The notes under the pieces are model-generated. The model searched no databases. It was not told the DNA's origin and was given only the letters and a program-made list of their open reading frames with translations. Of a DNA stretch of 64,000 nucleotides, positions 9,812 through 19,183 are shown one piece after another. Source of the DNA: Sutcliffiella halmapala. Its GTDB lineage: Bacteria > Bacillota > Bacilli > Bacillales > Bacillaceae_I. Where the stretch lies: the NCBI RefSeq assembly GCF_002019665.1, contig NZ_KV917375.1:2956702-3020701 (forward strand), in the 5' to 3' direction. Position 1 is the stretch's first letter, and each line of letters begins with the position of its first letter. The position numbers and the translations under genes were made by a program.

Positions 9812-11479
9812 ATGAAATTTGTCAAAAACAATCAAGCAGCGGTTTTCGCTTTAGGAGGACTTGGTGAGATCGGGAAAAACACCTATGCAGTCCAATTCCA
9901 AGATGAGATTATTCTTATAGATGCTGGAATTAAATTTCCTGAAGACGAGTTATTAGGAATTGACTACGTTATTCCTGACTACACATATTTAGTAAAAAAC
10001 CAAGAAAAAATCAAAGGCTTATTCGTTACGCATGGTCATGAGGATCATATTGGCGGAATCCCTTATTTGTTACGCGAAGTTGATATTCCTATATACGGCG
10101 GCAAGCTAGCACTTGGTTTAATTAAAAATAAACTAGAAGAGCATGGACTCTTACGCAAAGCGAAATTAATTGAAATCCAAGAAGAAGATATCATTAAATT
10201 CCGCAAAACATCGGTTACTTTTTTCCGCACTACTCACAGTATTCCTGATTCTTATGGAGTTGTTGTAAAAACTCCACAAGGAAGTATCGTACACACAGGT
10301 GACTTTAAGTTTGACTTCACTCCAGTAGGTGAACCCGCGAACTTAACAAAAATGGCTGAAATCGGGAAAGATGGCGTTTTATGCTTACTTTCTGATAGTA
10401 CAAACAGTGAAATACCTGATTTTACAATGTCAGAGCGTCGTGTTGGCGAAAGCATTCAAGATATTTTCCGCAAAGTAGACGGCCGTGTTATTTTCGCAAC
10501 ATTCGCTTCAAACATTCATCGTTTACAGCAAGTTACGGAAGCTGCTGTGGCTCACGGACGCAAAATCGCTGTATTTGGTCGTAGTATGGAAGCAGCTATT
10601 AATATTGGACAAGAACTCGGCTATATTCGAGCACCAAAGGATACATTTATTGAAACACATCAAATTAACCGCATGCCTGCTAACAAAGTAACCATCCTTT
10701 GTACAGGTAGCCAAGGTGAACCGATGGCAGCACTTTCTAGAATTGCTAACGGTACACACCGTCAAATTCAAATTATCCCTGGAGATACGGTTGTATTCTC
10801 TTCTTCCCCAATCCCAGGTAACACATTGAGTGTTAATCGTACAATTAATTTGTTGTTCCGTGCTGGCGCAAACGTAATTCATGGTTCATTAAGCGACATT
10901 CATACTTCTGGACATGGTGGTCAACAAGAACAAAAGCTTATGCTTCGTTTAATTAAACCTAAATACTTCATGCCAATTCATGGTGAGTACCGCATGCAGA
11001 TTACGCATAAGCAACTTGCCATTGATTGTGGAGTACCAGAACAAAACTGCTTCATCATGGATAATGGAGAAGTATTAGCACTTGGAGAAGATGAAGCTTC
11101 AGTTGCTGGCAAGATCCCATCCGGAAATGTTTATATTGATGGAAATGGGATTGGTGACATCGGTAATATTGTATTACGTGATCGTCGCATCCTTTCTGAA
11201 GAAGGCCTTGTAGTAGTGGTCGTTAGTATCAATATGAAGGACTTCAAAATCGCTTCTGGTCCAGATATTATCTCCCGTGGATTTGTATACATGAGAGAAT
11301 CCGGCGATTTAATCAATGATGCACAAGCTTTAATAACGAAACACTTAAATAAAACAATGGAACGTCGCACTACGCAATGGTCTGAGATTAAAAACGAAAT
11401 CACCGACACACTTGCACCTTTCCTTTACGAAAAAACAAAGCGTCGTCCAATGATTTTACCTATCATTATGGAAGTTTAA
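9812..11479 (+). CDS. rnjA: Ribonuclease J1
   Basis: Metallo-beta-lactamase/beta-CASP ribonuclease with 5'-3' exonuclease and endonuclease activity; main mRNA decay and rRNA maturation enzyme of Firmicutes. In 555 residues: the zinc motif [14 protein letters not shown] near 75; HTGDFKFD and DSTNSE further on; the beta-CASP motif region with [13 protein letters not shown]; then IHGEYRM and the C-terminal domain ending [15 protein letters not shown]. The start ATG overlaps the end of the rpoY unit closely, and a GGAG lies in the rpoY tail. Confidence 0.97.
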   Translation: MKFVKNNQAAVFALGGLGEIGKNTYAVQFQDEIILIDAGIKFPEDELLGIDYVIPDYTYLVKNQEKIKGLFVTHGHEDHIGGIPYLLREVDIPIYGGKLALGLIKNKLEEHGLLRKAKLIEIQEEDIIKFRKTSVTFFRTTHSIPDSYGVVVKTPQGSIVHTGDFKFDFTPVGEPANLTKMAEIGKDGVLCLLSDSTNSEIPDFTMSERRVGESIQDIFRKVDGRVIFATFASNIHRLQQVTEAAVAHGRKIAVFGRSMEAAINIGQELGYIRAPKDTFIETHQINRMPANKVTILCTGSQGEPMAALSRIANGTHRQIQIIPGDTVVFSSSPIPGNTLSVNRTINLLFRAGANVIHGSLSDIHTSGHGGQQEQKLMLRLIKPKYFMPIHGEYRMQITHKQLAIDCGVPEQNCFIMDNGEVLALGEDEASVAGKIPSGNVYIDGNGIGDIGNIVLRDRRILSEEGLVVVVVSINMKDFKIASGPDIISRGFVYMRESGDLINDAQALITKHLNKTMERRTTQWSEIKNEITDTLAPFLYEKTKRRPMILPIIMEV

Positions 11480-11490
11480 TGTAATATTTG

Positions 11491-11521
11491 TAAAGCCCCG
11501 TGAACTTCACGGGGCTTTATT
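11491..11521 (+). terminator. Terminator after rnjA
   Basis: AAAGCCCCGTGAA / TTCACGGGGCTTT stem with a T-rich tail, 12 bases after the rnjA stop. It also separates rnjA from the convergent small membrane gene. Confidence 0.9.
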
Positions 11522-11754
11522 TAATCTATTCGAAAAGCTACCTGTTCTTTCTCAACTACATGAAGGATAGCCCCTTCTACCATCGCCCTATTTTCATTTA
11601 TTAAGAAGCCAGTAATGATAAGTATCAACCCCATTAATACTGAATAAACTGCTGTCTTGTTATCCCTTTGTGAAAAGAAAAATAAGAGCCCCATCACTAT
11701 CAAGCCTATTCCAATTAAGTAAAGTATCAAAACAATATAAAGTATAATTCCCAT
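11521..11754 (-). CDS. Small two-helix membrane protein
   Basis: 77 residues with two hydrophobic helices (about 3-28 and 38-55) and a short C-terminal tail VVEKEQVAFRID. The family is not recognised. A start ATG with GGAG upstream (GGAGGAGCAGGTTTGT) and placement between two terminators support a real single-gene unit. Convergent with rnjA. Confidence 0.65.
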   Translation of the reverse strand: MGIILYIVLILYLIGIGLIVMGLLFFFSQRDNKTAVYSVLMGLILIITGFLINENRAMVEGAILHVVEKEQVAFRID

Positions 11755-11881
11755 ACAAACCTGCTCCTCCTGCTTTTTGCGCCTTACATTATCTATACTA
11801 ACTATTAAGGTTCTTTAGCACTTTTAAAGTAAGCAGCACAGAAGCAATTCTTTCCTACATTAAGAACGAACAGGAGTAAAC

Positions 11882-11920
11882 AAAAAAATAAAAACTAGCT
11901 AGAGTTAGTAACTCGCTAGT
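11882..11920 (-). terminator. Terminator after ktrC
   Basis: Minus strand stem ACTAGCGAGTTA / TAACTCTAGCTAGT followed by TTTTTATTTTTTT (A-run 11882-11893 on plus). Confidence 0.85.
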
Positions 11921-11932
11921 TTATGCTTTGCT

Positions 11933-12598
11933 TTATTCTTCTACTAGTTTTTTTTCAAATCGATTAATATCTCGATCAGCACCAATGACAATTAAAATAT
12001 CTCCTTGCCTAATTCTTTCGGTTGCCTGAGGCGAGACAATGATATCCTTCCCACGCTTTATTGCAACAATATTAATTCCGTATTTGGCACGAATATCCAA
12101 ATCAATTAGTGTATAACCACCCAATCGCCTACTTGCTACAATTTCCACTATACTATGTTCATCCGACAATTCTAAGTAATCCAGCACATTATTAGAAACA
12201 ATGTTATGTGCAATCCTTCTTCCCATATCACGCTCTGGATGAACAACCTGATCAGCTCCTATACGAATAAGGACTTTTTCATGATAGTCATTTGTTGCTT
12301 TTACGGTAATATGTTGCACACCTAACTCTTTAAGAATAAGTGTCGTTAATATACTAGCTTGGATGTTATCCCCAATAGCAACAATCACATGATCAAAATT
12401 TCTAATACCGATGCTTTTTAATACCGCTTCATCTGTTGTGTCACCTACAACCGCATGAGAAGCAATATTTGCAAATTCATTCACTTTATCTTCATCTGTA
12501 TCAATAGCTAAAACTTCTACTCCTTCTTCACTTAACGCTTTAACCATACTTCCACCAAAACGCCCTAAGCCGATAACTGCAAATTCTTTTCTTTTCAA
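11933..12598 (-). CDS. ktrC: Ktr potassium uptake, cytosolic RCK subunit KtrC
   Basis: Regulatory ring subunit of a Ktr potassium channel; the membrane partner (KtrD/KtrB) is not in the window. The N-terminal Rossmann RCK_N domain carries the nucleotide loop GLGRFGGS and the acid after strand 2 in LAIDTDE. The RCK_C domain begins after about residue 135 (SIVEIVASRRLGG). Family members bind ATP/ADP in RCK_N and c-di-AMP in RCK_C. I place the start at TTG 12598 (MKRKEFAVIGLG, 221 residues, same as B. subtilis KtrC) behind GGAGG at 12607-12611. The in-frame ATG at 12622 lacks a ribosome site and would encode the real one. Confidence 0.94.
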   Translation of the reverse strand: MKRKEFAVIGLGRFGGSMVKALSEEGVEVLAIDTDEDKVNEFANIASHAVVGDTTDEAVLKSIGIRNFDHVIVAIGDNIQASILTTLILKELGVQHITVKATNDYHEKVLIRIGADQVVHPERDMGRRIAHNIVSNNVLDYLELSDEHSIVEIVASRRLGGYTLIDLDIRAKYGINIVAIKRGKDIIVSPQATERIRQGDILIVIGADRDINRFEKKLVEE

Positions 12599-12720
12599 CG
12601 ACTTTTCCTCCAATAACAACATCTCTCATTTCATTCATTGTATCACAAATGCAACATTTCGTTGATTCGAACATCCTTCAGAAAAAAGTTAATTATCTTC
12701 TTGAAAACCGCTCAAATAAA

Positions 12721-12734
12721 GTGTAAAATTACAC
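12721..12734. promoter_or_regulatory. Palindrome GTGTAA-AA-TTACAC upstream of XRE gene
   Basis: Perfect 6-base arms around AA, 40 bases before the XRE regulator and in the shared upstream region with ktrC. A candidate autoregulatory operator for the XRE protein (inference from position only). Confidence 0.4.
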
Positions 12735-12773
12735 AATAAAGCACTTTTTATTCTGAAGGAGATTTTAATTCTT

Positions 12774-13229
12774 ATGATTCAAGAAGAAATAATTCAGATA
12801 GTCTCTAACAAACTAAAATTAATAAGGATAGAAAACGAGTACACACAAGAAAAAATGGCTGAGATCCTAGGAGTATCAAAAAAAACCTTAGTACAAATTG
12901 AAAAAGGTAGAAATGATGCAAGTTGGACGCTTGTCGTTGCTACGTGCGCCCTCTTTAGGGAAAGCGATACATTAACTTCTATTCTGGGAGAAGATCCATT
13001 AGAAGTAATTGAAACAATTGCTCATGAGCGGATAAACATGCAACCGGATAAAACATTCGGTGGAAAAATATGGTGGAAGGAAGTTGCTAAGTCAACATCC
13101 TATCGTCTACAACAAAATGTAATTAGTCAGCATTACCGCATTTTAGATGATGAAAATTATCGATGGTTCAGTTCATTTAGTAAAGAGGAAGCCGAACAAC
13201 GTCTTAAAGAATTAGAGCACAACAAATAA
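12774..13229 (+). CDS. XRE-family helix-turn-helix regulator
   Basis: DNA-binding protein of 151 residues. The HTH lies at about 13-70 (RIENEYTQEKMAEILGVSKKTLVQIEKGR). The C-terminal half (GGKIWWKEVAKSTSYRLQQN...) matches no family I know and may sense a ligand or partner. An AAGGAG lies upstream with somewhat long spacing. Its stop codon overlaps the ribosome site of the 28-residue membrane peptide that follows, so the two are coupled. Target genes are unknown. Confidence 0.85.
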   Translation: MIQEEIIQIVSNKLKLIRIENEYTQEKMAEILGVSKKTLVQIEKGRNDASWTLVVATCALFRESDTLTSILGEDPLEVIETIAHERINMQPDKTFGGKIWWKEVAKSTSYRLQQNVISQHYRILDDENYRWFSSFSKEEAEQRLKELEHNK

Positions 13230-13243
13230 GGAGGGTTCTGACA

Positions 13244-13330
13244 ATGAATACGTTAGCGATAATAGCTATCTTGTTTCCAGTTTTTCTTATGGTTTGCTAC
13301 TTAACTGAGTATTTGGAATTTGGCAAGTAA
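13244..13330 (+). CDS. 28-residue membrane peptide coupled to XRE regulator
   Basis: Encodes MNTLAIIAILFPVFLMVCYL plus TEYLEFGK: one hydrophobic helix and a charged tail, similar in size to peptides such as KdpF or CydS. A perfect AAGGAGGG (13228-13235), whose first two bases are the end of the XRE stop codon, sits 8 bases before the ATG. The function is unknown. A membrane signal or partner for the regulator is a reasonable guess. Confidence 0.65.
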   Translation: MNTLAIIAILFPVFLMVCYLTEYLEFGK

Positions 13331-13342
13331 AGATTTATTTAT

Positions 13343-13393
13343 AAAGGTAGGTTTAATTTTTAAGTAGTACTGTTAATTTTCACCTACCTTTTT
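13343..13393 (+). terminator. Possible terminator after the XRE-peptide pair
   Basis: AAAGGTAGGT (13343-13352) pairs with ACCTACCTTT (13382-13391), followed by TT. The 29-base loop is large, and the right arm lies inside the convergent GNAT coding end, so it is weaker than others here. Confidence 0.5.
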
Positions 13394-13852
13394 CACCATC
13401 GTCATAAACGATACTGAGTTATGTTGAAATTCCACTCCTTTTTCAAATCCCATTTTCGAATACAAATGTATGGCTCTTTTATTAAATGTTGCAACAGTTA
13501 GTCGCACAGGTGTACTTTCATATTCCTCTTCAACATACTTAAGAACAAAAGAGAAAAATTCAGTTCCCCTTCCGCTACCGGTTATATCAGGTTTCATTCC
13601 GAGACCGATATCACACCAAGCCTCCTTATAAGCATTGACACGATCTCCTGCCGGGACTTGTGCCGCTTGTCCCAAACAAAAGAAACCTATAACTTCACCG
13701 TTGCTTACTACCACCAAATAAGGATTGTCTAACATTTCATGCAACGCTTCTTCCGTACACTCGTTATTATAAAAATCATATGGCGGTTCATAACGCCATT
13801 GCAAAATTTCTTCAGCACACTTCTTGGTCATTTTTTGAATCGATAGAATCAA
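13373..13852 (-). CDS. GNAT-family N-acetyltransferase
   Basis: 159-residue acetyl-CoA-dependent acetyltransferase of the RimI-like type. The acetyl-CoA loop is GLGMKPDITGSGRGTEFF, followed by the C-terminal NKRAIHLYSKMGFEKG motif common to RimI and small-molecule acetyltransferases. Substrate unknown. It lies 13 bases downstream of the EmrE-type exporter gene in the same direction, so they probably form an operon. Confidence 0.85.
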   Translation of the reverse strand: MILSIQKMTKKCAEEILQWRYEPPYDFYNNECTEEALHEMLDNPYLVVVSNGEVIGFFCLGQAAQVPAGDRVNAYKEAWCDIGLGMKPDITGSGRGTEFFSFVLKYVEEEYESTPVRLTVATFNKRAIHLYSKMGFEKGVEFQHNSVSFMTMVKKVGEN

Positions 13853-13865
13853 AAAGCTTCCCCCC

Positions 13866-14804
13866 TTACATTTTTTTAGAGAGATAGCTGTACATTAGCA
13901 TCCCAATGATAATAATCACTAAGCCGACAATAGCCAAAGCGCTTGGTAGTAGGCTAGATAGCAACAATACCTCCCCAATTAACACAAAAATAACTTGTGT
14001 TGATTGCGTAGCTTCTACAGAGGCAAGCTTACCATGGTTATCTCTCACTCTATCTGTCGCTAGAAAAAATAATGTCGTTGCTATTACCCCAGAACAAATT
14101 GCGACAATTAACGTTTGAAGAACTTGACCAGAAGAAGGCGCACCCACTTCTATCAATCCCATCACAGCTACAATTAGCCAAAACGGAATGGTAGCTAAAG
14201 TCATCCCAAGTACTCGCTGAAATGTATCTAATCTACCGCCACAAAGTTCCATCATTTTTCGATTACCTAAAGGATAAGCAAATGCGGCAATTACTACAGG
14301 TGCTACCCCCATAATTAATTCAGACATTGTGATAGTTTGGGCCTTTTGCCATTGAATAAGCACGACCCCGAGAAAGATAAGCATTGATATTGCTAGTGCT
14401 TTTAAAGGTATTTTCTGTCTAATTCTTTCTATTCCAACTTCTGTTTGAATCGTTTGATAAAAAAGTGGTCCTAATAAAATTCCTGCAATGATCGTAAGCT
14501 GCCACGTACCCGCTACCAGCCAACCTGGACCGGATGCAGCAGCGTAGGTGATTGGACCATAAAATAATACAAAGCCAACAAAGCTCCAGCATACCCAAGC
14601 GATCGGATGTCTTCTCATTTCTACAAATACTTGACCTGAATTTTGACGAAATAAAACAATAATAAATAGAAAAGGAACCATGAAAAAAAAGCGGAGAGAA
14701 GAACTCCATAACCAGCTTCCTCCTGCTAGTTCCATCGAACGATTTAGAATAAACGTGACCGCGAAAAAAAGGGAAGCCAGGATACCAAGAATAATTTCTT
14801 TCAC
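13866..14804 (-). CDS. EmrE-type multidrug/metabolite exporter (DMT superfamily)
   Basis: 312 residues with about ten hydrophobic segments in two repeats. The feature ITYAAASGPGWLVAGTWQ and the DRVRDNHGKLASVEATQSTQVIF stretch are typical of the multidrug-resistance efflux transporter family PF13536. It probably pumps a small hydrophobic or cationic compound outward; substrate not predictable. First gene of a two-gene unit with the GNAT. Confidence 0.85.
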   Translation of the reverse strand: MKEIILGILASLFFAVTFILNRSMELAGGSWLWSSSLRFFFMVPFLFIIVLFRQNSGQVFVEMRRHPIAWVCWSFVGFVLFYGPITYAAASGPGWLVAGTWQLTIIAGILLGPLFYQTIQTEVGIERIRQKIPLKALAISMLIFLGVVLIQWQKAQTITMSELIMGVAPVVIAAFAYPLGNRKMMELCGGRLDTFQRVLGMTLATIPFWLIVAVMGLIEVGAPSSGQVLQTLIVAICSGVIATTLFFLATDRVRDNHGKLASVEATQSTQVIFVLIGEVLLLSSLLPSALAIVGLVIIIIGMLMYSYLSKKM

Positions 14805-14867
14805 TTATTAACACCACCAGACTTAATAGCACAATGAATTTTATTTTATCCTATTTTGCTTACAAAC

Positions 14868-14898
14868 GGAGGCACCGGTTTAAAAGACCGGTGCCTCC
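14868..14898 (-). terminator. Terminator after the ABC exporter pair
   Basis: Strong GC-rich stem GGAGGCACCGGT / ACCGGTGCCTCC with a short loop, 10 bases past the stop of the 615-residue ABC protein. The T-tract on the minus strand is short (GTTTG), so termination may be partial. Confidence 0.65.
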
Positions 14899-14908
14899 AA
14901 TAATTATT

Positions 14909-16756
14909 TTACCCAACGTCCTTCATGGTATATTGTGCTTTTACAAGGTGATAGTAAATACCTTTATGGTCCATCAGTTCTTCATGATTACCTTGTTCCA
15001 TAATGTTACCATGATCCAAAACAATAATATTATCTGCTTCTCTAATAGTAGATAAGCGGTGAGCAATGATAATAGCTGTTCTATTCTTTAAAAGCTTCTT
15101 TAAAGCGGATTGTATTTGTACTTCTGTTTCTGTATCAATACTTGCCGTTGCTTCATCAAGAATAATTATACGCGGATCTGCTAACAGTGCTCTGGCGAAA
15201 GAAATTAATTGCCTCTCCCCTACTGATAGGACATTCCCTCGCTCTTCAACTTCTGTTTCGTAGCCATTCTTCAACTTCTCGATAAAATTATTCGCCCCCA
15301 CAGCCTCTGCAGCTGCTTTTACTTCCTCATCTGTTGCTGTCGGTCTCCCAAAGCGAATATTATCATTAATAGTCCCCGAGAAAATAAACGTATCTTGTAA
15401 GACCACACTAATTTGCGATCGCAAGCTCTGCAAGGACACATCTCGAATATGATGGCCATCAATCTTTACGGTTCCACCAGTAGCATCGTAGAAACGAGAG
15501 ATTAAGTTCGCAATAGTCGTTTTTCCAGAACCAGTATGACCAACTAGCGCTACTGTTTGACCAGCTTCCATTTTAAGCGATATTTTATTAAGTGCAGTAC
15601 GTTTGCTGTCATAAGAGAATTCCACATCCTCAAACTCAATTTCGCCTCGTACATCCTCTAGTTTAAATGCTTGATCTTTTTCATCGACAATTGGTTTCTC
15701 ATCAAGAAATTCGAAGATACGCTCAGAAGATGCCATCCCTACTAGGAGCATATTATAAAGCTGACCTAATCTTGAAATTGGCTCCCAGAACATCCCTAAA
15801 TAAAAGGCAAAGGAAATGAATACACCAACGGTAAGTGTGCTAGTTCCACCTTGCATACTTGACTGAATCAAGATAGCACCAAACCAAATTAGTATAGCGG
15901 TTCCAATGGCATTCGTCATTTCAACAAATGGTCGGAATATCGCATTTTGCTGCGTTGCATTCCTCCATGATTCAAAGTTTTCCGTATTAATGCGATCGAA
16001 AAACGACATATTTTCTCTTTCTTGTGTGAATGACTGCGTGACACGTACCCCTTGAATACTTTCATTTAAATGTGAGTTCAGCATGGATTGCTTTATTCGA
16101 ACATCCTGCCATGCTCTTCTAATTCTTCTACGCAAGCTAGTAGATATAAAGAACATAATTGGCAGAATAACTAAAATGGCCGTCGCAAGCTCTGGACTCA
16201 ATACAAAGAGAATGATGACAATACCGAATAATAGTATAAAGTCCATCAAGAGGTTTATAACTCCATTGGTAAACAATTCTTGCAAGGAATTTATATCATT
16301 CATAATACGTACTAGGATAGATCCTGCTGAACGTTGATCGAAGAAACGATGTGATAAACCTTGTACATGGGTAAATAAATGCTTTCTCAAGTCATAAATA
16401 ACATTTTGTCCAAGCATGTTCATCCACCTTATTCGTAACGCATTTGCTACGTACGAAATAAGATAGAGGACGGTAATCAGGACGGCTAACTTCGTTAAAA
16501 GATCCATGTCTCTATTAGCAATTGCACCATCATACAAGTATTTACCAATGATGATTGGAATAGCTAAACGAACAGCTGTTGCAACCAACATCGTAATAAT
16601 AGCAAGTGGTAATAATGTCTTGGAATATGGTTTCATATAAGCAAACAATCGCCACATCTGCTGCCAATTGAATGGCTTTTCGATTGCTTGGTCTGTTGAG
16701 TAGTAAAAACGCTTTTTAACATTATCATTCATTTCTGTTTTTTGCTTCTTGCTCAC
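14909..16756 (-). CDS. yknV: Heterodimeric ABC exporter subunit, canonical Walker B glutamate
   Basis: Half-size exporter of 615 residues: a membrane domain of six helices (about 40-335) and an ATPase domain (about 370-600). Walker A is GHTGSGKTT (406-413). The signature is LSVGE (510-514) rather than LSGGQ. Walker B is IIILDEATAS with catalytic Glu535, and the H-loop is IIAHRLST. The odd signature is typical of one partner in asymmetric heterodimers. It follows its partner after 16 bases. The symbol is given by synteny with B. subtilis yknU-yknV and similar length; YfiC is the alternative. Lipid, peptide or drug export is likely. Confidence 0.85.
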   Translation of the reverse strand: MSKKQKTEMNDNVKKRFYYSTDQAIEKPFNWQQMWRLFAYMKPYSKTLLPLAIITMLVATAVRLAIPIIIGKYLYDGAIANRDMDLLTKLAVLITVLYLISYVANALRIRWMNMLGQNVIYDLRKHLFTHVQGLSHRFFDQRSAGSILVRIMNDINSLQELFTNGVINLLMDFILLFGIVIILFVLSPELATAILVILPIMFFISTSLRRRIRRAWQDVRIKQSMLNSHLNESIQGVRVTQSFTQERENMSFFDRINTENFESWRNATQQNAIFRPFVEMTNAIGTAILIWFGAILIQSSMQGGTSTLTVGVFISFAFYLGMFWEPISRLGQLYNMLLVGMASSERIFEFLDEKPIVDEKDQAFKLEDVRGEIEFEDVEFSYDSKRTALNKISLKMEAGQTVALVGHTGSGKTTIANLISRFYDATGGTVKIDGHHIRDVSLQSLRSQISVVLQDTFIFSGTINDNIRFGRPTATDEEVKAAAEAVGANNFIEKLKNGYETEVEERGNVLSVGERQLISFARALLADPRIIILDEATASIDTETEVQIQSALKKLLKNRTAIIIAHRLSTIREADNIIVLDHGNIMEQGNHEELMDHKGIYYHLVKAQYTMKDVG

Positions 16757-16772
16757 ACTGTTTCACCTTCTT

Positions 16773-18527
16773 TCAATTTGTCTGAGCTTCTAAGACAGTT
16801 TTTTGGTCTTTATATTGAATGTCATATATTCTGCGATAAGGTCCCTGATTCAGAATTAATTGTTCGTGTGTACCGCGCTCTGCTACTTTTCCTTCGTCTA
16901 GTACGATGATCTCATCTGCATGCTTTAAAGAGGAGATACGGTGCGCAATAATAAATGTTGTACGACCAGACATTGCATTCTTTAACTCTTTCTGAATATT
17001 GAATTCTGTTTGCATATCTACAGCACTTGTTGCATCGTCTAATACTAAAATGCTCGGATCTAGTATTAACGCACGGGCAATAGCGATCCGTTGCTTCTGT
17101 CCACCAGATAGACCCATTCCTCGTTCACCTAACATGGTGTCATAACCATCTGGTAGTTCCATTATAAATTCATGTGCTTGAGCCATCTTAGCTGCACGAA
17201 TAATCTCATCCATGGAAGCATTCGGTCTACCATAGGCTATATTTGACTTAATGGTGGAGGAGAACAAGAAAGATTCTTGAAGAACAAAACCAATTTGATT
17301 TCTTAAAGAATGTAAGGTGTACTTGTTTACTTCCTGACCATCTACTAAAATACGCCCAGACTGCGGCTCATAAAATCTTGTAATTAACTGCGTGATACTT
17401 GTTTTTCCTGAGCCAGTCGCACCGATTAAACCGATTAATTTCCCAGGTGTAGCATCAAACGAAATATTTTGAAGGGCTGATTTATCTTCATTCGGGTAAC
17501 GGAATGATACATTCTGAAAAGAAACATAGCCTTTCATTTTTGCAATATCCTTTGCATCAGGGAGATCTTGAATATCTTCTTCTGCTTCTAAAATTTCTAA
17601 TAATCTCTCTCCAGAAGCCTTCGCTTGCGAAAATTGGTTAATAACAAATCCTAAATTGGCAATTGGCCATACAATATACCAAACAAGACTAAAGAAAGCG
17701 ACTAAAGCCCCTCCACTCATATCTCCATTTATAACCAAGTATCCACCGAATCCTAATAATCCGACTACACAGGCATTGCCGATAAACTCCATTAGCGGAA
17801 AATATTTAGCCCAAATATTCGCCGTATTAATGTATTTATCTTTGTAATCAATGTTAGAATTATTAAATTTACCGATTTGGTGAGCTTCACGAGATAAAGA
17901 TTTTACCGTATTGATTCCACTGATGTTTTCTTGAACATTCGTGTTTAATTTTCCGAATGACTTTCTGATTCCTCGGAAAGCAGGGTGAACTCTTTTATCG
18001 AAGCGGTATGTTACAAACGCTAGAAATGGCATCGCTAACAATGTTACAAACGTTAATGCAACAGAATAGTAAAACATTAATCCTAACGTAATCGTGACCA
18101 ATAGTGCGAAACGAATTAGCTCGGCAAATCCGTAAGATAAGAAAAAGCGAAACCCTTCCACATCGGCCGTTAGCCTAGACATTAAGTCGCCTGTCTTCGC
18201 ATTATCGTAATAGCGAAACGGTAGAAATTGTAGTTTTTCATACAATTCATTACGGAGGCGATAAACAGACTTGATCCCAAACAAGTCGCCTAAATACTGA
18301 TTATAATAAGTAAATACCCCTTTTAATGTCATAATCCCAACAAAGCCAAGCGCTATATATGGTACATACTGGAATTGTTGTTTAAGCATAACTTCATCGA
18401 TCGTAATTTGCAGAATCACTGGGTAGATGACGGTTATGACCGTAACAAGTAATAAAAATAGTAACGAAATATAGAAACTTTTACGATACGGCCAATAAAA
18501 CTGCTTTAATTTCTTAAATGTCTCCAC
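16773..18527 (-). CDS. yknU: Heterodimeric ABC exporter subunit, degenerate catalytic Asp
   Basis: 584-residue partner of the following gene: six-helix membrane domain (about 15-310) and ATPase domain (about 335-575). Walker A is GATGSGKTS and the signature is the canonical LSGGQ (473-477). The Walker B run is ILVLDDATSAVD, so the catalytic base position (498) is Asp, not Glu. That marks the weak ATP site of a heterodimer like TM287/288 or BmrCD. The first gene of a two-gene operon; the symbol is by position and length only (YfiB is the alternative). Confidence 0.85.
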   Translation of the reverse strand: METFKKLKQFYWPYRKSFYISLLFLLLVTVITVIYPVILQITIDEVMLKQQFQYVPYIALGFVGIMTLKGVFTYYNQYLGDLFGIKSVYRLRNELYEKLQFLPFRYYDNAKTGDLMSRLTADVEGFRFFLSYGFAELIRFALLVTITLGLMFYYSVALTFVTLLAMPFLAFVTYRFDKRVHPAFRGIRKSFGKLNTNVQENISGINTVKSLSREAHQIGKFNNSNIDYKDKYINTANIWAKYFPLMEFIGNACVVGLLGFGGYLVINGDMSGGALVAFFSLVWYIVWPIANLGFVINQFSQAKASGERLLEILEAEEDIQDLPDAKDIAKMKGYVSFQNVSFRYPNEDKSALQNISFDATPGKLIGLIGATGSGKTSITQLITRFYEPQSGRILVDGQEVNKYTLHSLRNQIGFVLQESFLFSSTIKSNIAYGRPNASMDEIIRAAKMAQAHEFIMELPDGYDTMLGERGMGLSGGQKQRIAIARALILDPSILVLDDATSAVDMQTEFNIQKELKNAMSGRTTFIIAHRISSLKHADEIIVLDEGKVAERGTHEQLILNQGPYRRIYDIQYKDQKTVLEAQTN

Positions 18528-18871
18528 ATGTTTCCCCTCCCTTGTTTATTCATGCTGGAAAATATAAGATAGTATCTAATATATCGAGTTTCGAAATATT
18601 TTTCCAGTCTTTTTTTCAAAAATTTAAACTATTTATATTATTATTTTATACATAATGAAAATACTTGTAAGCAACACGAAGTCTGATGTTAACTACTACT
18701 TTAGATGGAGATAGTTCTCGTCTTGAATTTGCATTATAAAATCAGTGGCTAATCGCTCTCTAAAGTTAGAGGTGAAAAATCCTTAGGTTTGAGTTATTAA
18801 AGGCGAAATGAATAACTTTACACTATATGTGCCTTGGACTTGTCTTAATACAAGGTAAAGGAGGCATTTTT
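18528..18871. other. Non-coding region between ABC operon and small ORF
   Basis: 344 bases that must hold the leftward ABC promoter and a rightward promoter for the 54-residue ORF. Visible: an inverted repeat GTTATT/AATAAC near 18795-18820, and a small stem CTTGT/ACAAG at about 18838-18854, just before the ribosome site of the small ORF. Nothing else recognised. Confidence 0.4.
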
Positions 18872-19036
18872 TTGAGTTTCTATTATTATCGTTTTTTAGG
18901 AGCGGTTACTGAATTAGAATTCGGTGGGTGGGTGGGTGGTCCATATACACATTGGCACCAACTTTATAATGGAAACGGAAGGAACATTAAGGCTAAATTA
19001 GATGTAAGGGATATTTTCTTCGTATTAGTTAAATAG
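18872..19036 (+). CDS. Putative 54-residue protein, TTG start
   Basis: Begins TTG at 18872 with AAAGGAGG 7 bases upstream, and reads MSFYYYRFLGAVTELEFGGW... rich in aromatic and glycine residues, ending DVRDIFFVLVK. A terminator on the same strand lies at 19130-19183, which supports a transcript. An in-frame ATG at 18827 has no ribosome site. No family recognised; could still be spurious. Confidence 0.42.
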   Translation: MSFYYYRFLGAVTELEFGGWVGGPYTHWHQLYNGNGRNIKAKLDVRDIFFVLVK

Positions 19037-19129
19037 AATTGGAGATTTGTTAGGTAAATCTTCGCATCTGTTAAAATCAACGCGATATCCAACCTAGTAT
19101 GAGTTGTTTAGCTATGTATTTTTCATTTT

Positions 19130-19183
19130 CACTTAATTCGAGTCCCTTTTTTCATAAAAAAGGCAATTTCAAGTGATTTTTTT
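19130..19183 (+). terminator. Plus-strand terminator downstream of the small ORF
   Basis: Outer arms CACTT/AAGTG and inner arms CCTTTTTT/AAAAAAGG around CAT, followed by a TTTTTTT run (19177-19183). It lies about 95 bases after the ORF at 18872 and points away from ykuV. Confidence 0.55.

Noticed and set aside
10523-10882. Leftward 119-residue frame inside rnjA
   Set aside because: Antisense shadow of a highly conserved gene; no ribosome site and Cys/Ser/Asn-rich random composition.
18827-18871. ATG-started longer form of the 54-residue protein
   Set aside because: The ATG has no ribosome site and the frame runs through the strong AAAGGAGG used by the TTG at 18872.
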